A DNA stretch of 64,000 nucleotides. Source: Sanguibacter hominis ATCC BAA-789. GTDB taxonomy: Bacteria; Actinomycetota; Actinomycetes; Actinomycetales; Cellulomonadaceae. Shown here in pieces: positions 63,041 through 64,000 of this stretch. The translations under genes were made by a program, and so were the position numbers. The notes under the pieces are model-generated. The model did no database searches. It saw only the letters and a list, made by a program, of their open reading frames with translations, and was not told the DNA's origin. The first letter of the stretch is position 1. Each line of letters opens with the position of its first letter. The stretch lies in assembly GCF_012396185.1 (NCBI RefSeq), contig NZ_JAAXOW010000002.1:310001-374000 (forward strand), read 5' to 3'.

Positions 63041-64000
63041 CAGTACTCCACCTCCTGGCTGCGGCGGCGGATGACCGTCACCTCGTCGCGCTGGTTACCG
63101 GTCGGCCCGATGTAGTTGAACGCGTAGGAGAGCTGGGCGTACCCCCCGATGAGGTGGCTCGGCTTGAGCAGCACCCGGGTCAGCGAGTTGTGGATGCCGC
63201 CGCGCTGCCCCGAGGTCTCGGTGCGAGGGACGTCCACCGTGCGGTCCTTCGCGTGGTACATGTACACGGTGCCCTCGGGCATGCGGCGCGACACGATCGC
63301 CCGCGCGACGACGACGCCGTTGCGGTTGTACGACTCGATCCAGTCGTTGTCCCGTACCCCGACCTTCTCGGCGTCCTGCGGGCTCATCCAGATCGTGGGC
63401 CCGCCGCGGGACAGGGAGAGCATGAACAGGTTGTCCTGGTACTCCGAGTGGATCGACCACTTGGAGTGGGGCGTGAGGTACCGCACCGCGACCTCGGCAT
63501 AGCCCTCGGAACCCCGGGCCCCGGTCGGGCTCGTGTCGCCGGGTCTCGAGTCGCCGAACAGCCGGTGCATGTCGAGCGGCGGGCGGTACACGGGAAGCTG
63601 CTCGCCGAGCTCGGTCATCCAGTCGTGGTCGAGGAAGAAGTGCATGCGGCCGGTGAGCGTGTGCCACGGCTTGAGATGCTCGACGTTGATCGCGAACGCG
63701 GTGTAGCGCCGTCCGCCGTGCTCGGACCCGGACCACTCGGGTGAGGTGATGACGGGTTCGGGCCGCGACTGGACGTCGCTGAAGGTGATGCGGCGACCTT
63801 CGTGGTCGCGGGCTAGCCCCGCGAGCTCGACCCCGGTGCGCTTCTCGAGGTCCTCGAAGCCCTGCACGGCGAGGCGCCCGTTCGTCGTCCCGGAGAGGGT
63901 GAGGATCATCTCGCAGACCTGCCGGTCGGTCGCGAGGCGCGGAAGGCCGGCCGTCGGCCCCTCGGGCACGACTCCGTTGACGTCGGCGAGGTGCGCGACC
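63040..64000 (-). CDS. narG: Respiratory nitrate reductase alpha subunit, C-terminal part
   Basis: Only the last roughly 320 residues are inside the window; the 5' part, with the N-terminal iron-sulfur ligand and most of the molybdopterin domain, lies beyond base 64000. The visible end has the molydopterin-dinucleotide-binding region (TPHSKWSIHSEYQDN, WMSPQDAEKVGVRDNDWIESYNRNG) and VLLKPSHLIGGYAQLSYAFNYIGPTGNQRDE, matching NarG. An internal ATG at 63969 is not the start because the frame stays open to the edge. Confidence 0.95.
   Translation of the reverse strand, partial: VAHLADVNGVVPEGPTAGLPRLATDRQVCEMILTLSGTTNGRLAVQGFEDLEKRTGVELAGLARDHEGRRITFSDVQSRPEPVITSPEWSGSEHGGRRYTAFAINVEHLKPWHTLTGRMHFFLDHDWMTELGEQLPVYRPPLDMHRLFGDSRPGDTSPTGARGSEGYAEVAVRYLTPHSKWSIHSEYQDNLFMLSLSRGGPTIWMSPQDAEKVGVRDNDWIESYNRNGVVVARAIVSRRMPEGTVYMYHAKDRTVDVPRTETSGQRGGIHNSLTRVLLKPSHLIGGYAQLSYAFNYIGPTGNQRDEVTVIRRRSQEVEY

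Overview
The window is 64 kb of very GC-rich actinobacterial DNA. Gene content and protein style point to Micrococcales, most likely the Cellulomonas / Oerskovia / Sanguibacter neighbourhood. That placement is inferred from SepH, DUF4193/DUF3093/DUF3159/DUF3710/DUF3000 proteins, GuaB1, a pyruvate formate-lyase operon next to a membrane nitrate reductase (a facultative anaerobe), and a D-aspartate-ligase-like cell-wall enzyme. No rRNA, tRNA or CRISPR array was seen.

Layout. (1) 1-3.8 kb is accessory: a DUF262 gene cut by the left edge, a scar of nested insertion-sequence fragments (an IS3 transposase with an internal stop, truncated by an ISL3 transposase fragment) and an EcsC-family gene. (2) 3.8-18 kb is core: metH, a topoisomerase IV A-type gene, a GNAT/acyl-CoA synthetase fusion, a phosphodiesterase, sepH, a TRIC-type channel, an inositol-phosphatase-family gene and a DUF4193 protein. 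(3) 18-26 kb matches the gene set of the Mycobacterium tuberculosis Rv2689c-Rv2701c block: DUF3093, dut, DUF3710, OB-fold, DUF3159, two TrkA proteins, a KimA-like transporter and a TrmA/RlmD-family methyltransferase. (4) 26-36.6 kb holds a glutathione peroxidase, aconitase behind a 20-bp palindrome, an S9 peptidase, a Nudix hydrolase, a glutamine amidotransferase, guaB1 and a phosphate transporter behind a PHO box. (5) 36.7-43.4 kb holds dxs, the pfl operon and a rhodanese/DUF1416 pair. (6) 43.6-50 kb holds a beta-oxidation pair (fadB/fadA type), a FemX-type ligase, an RNase D and DUF3000. (7) 50-60 kb holds gnd, a DegT aminotransferase, an AslA-like ATP-grasp ligase, a RibD_C reductase, zapE, ppk2 and glgX. 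(8) The right edge is narGHJI, with narG truncated by the window.

The most striking finding is the pfl operon. The 702-residue PflB body has the catalytic Cys-Cys pair but ends just before the glycyl-radical domain. That domain is encoded by a separate 82-residue gene with its own Shine-Dalgarno, followed by the activating enzyme, so the window shows a two-polypeptide pyruvate formate-lyase.

A second pattern runs through the window. At least a dozen genes start 6-8 nt after a TANNNT hexamer with no Shine-Dalgarno, which is what leaderless transcripts from a housekeeping sigma factor look like. Other points of interest are a likely potassium-uptake module (KimA-like plus two RCK proteins), an interpeptide-bridge ligase pair, a PHO box, and the palindrome in front of aconitase.
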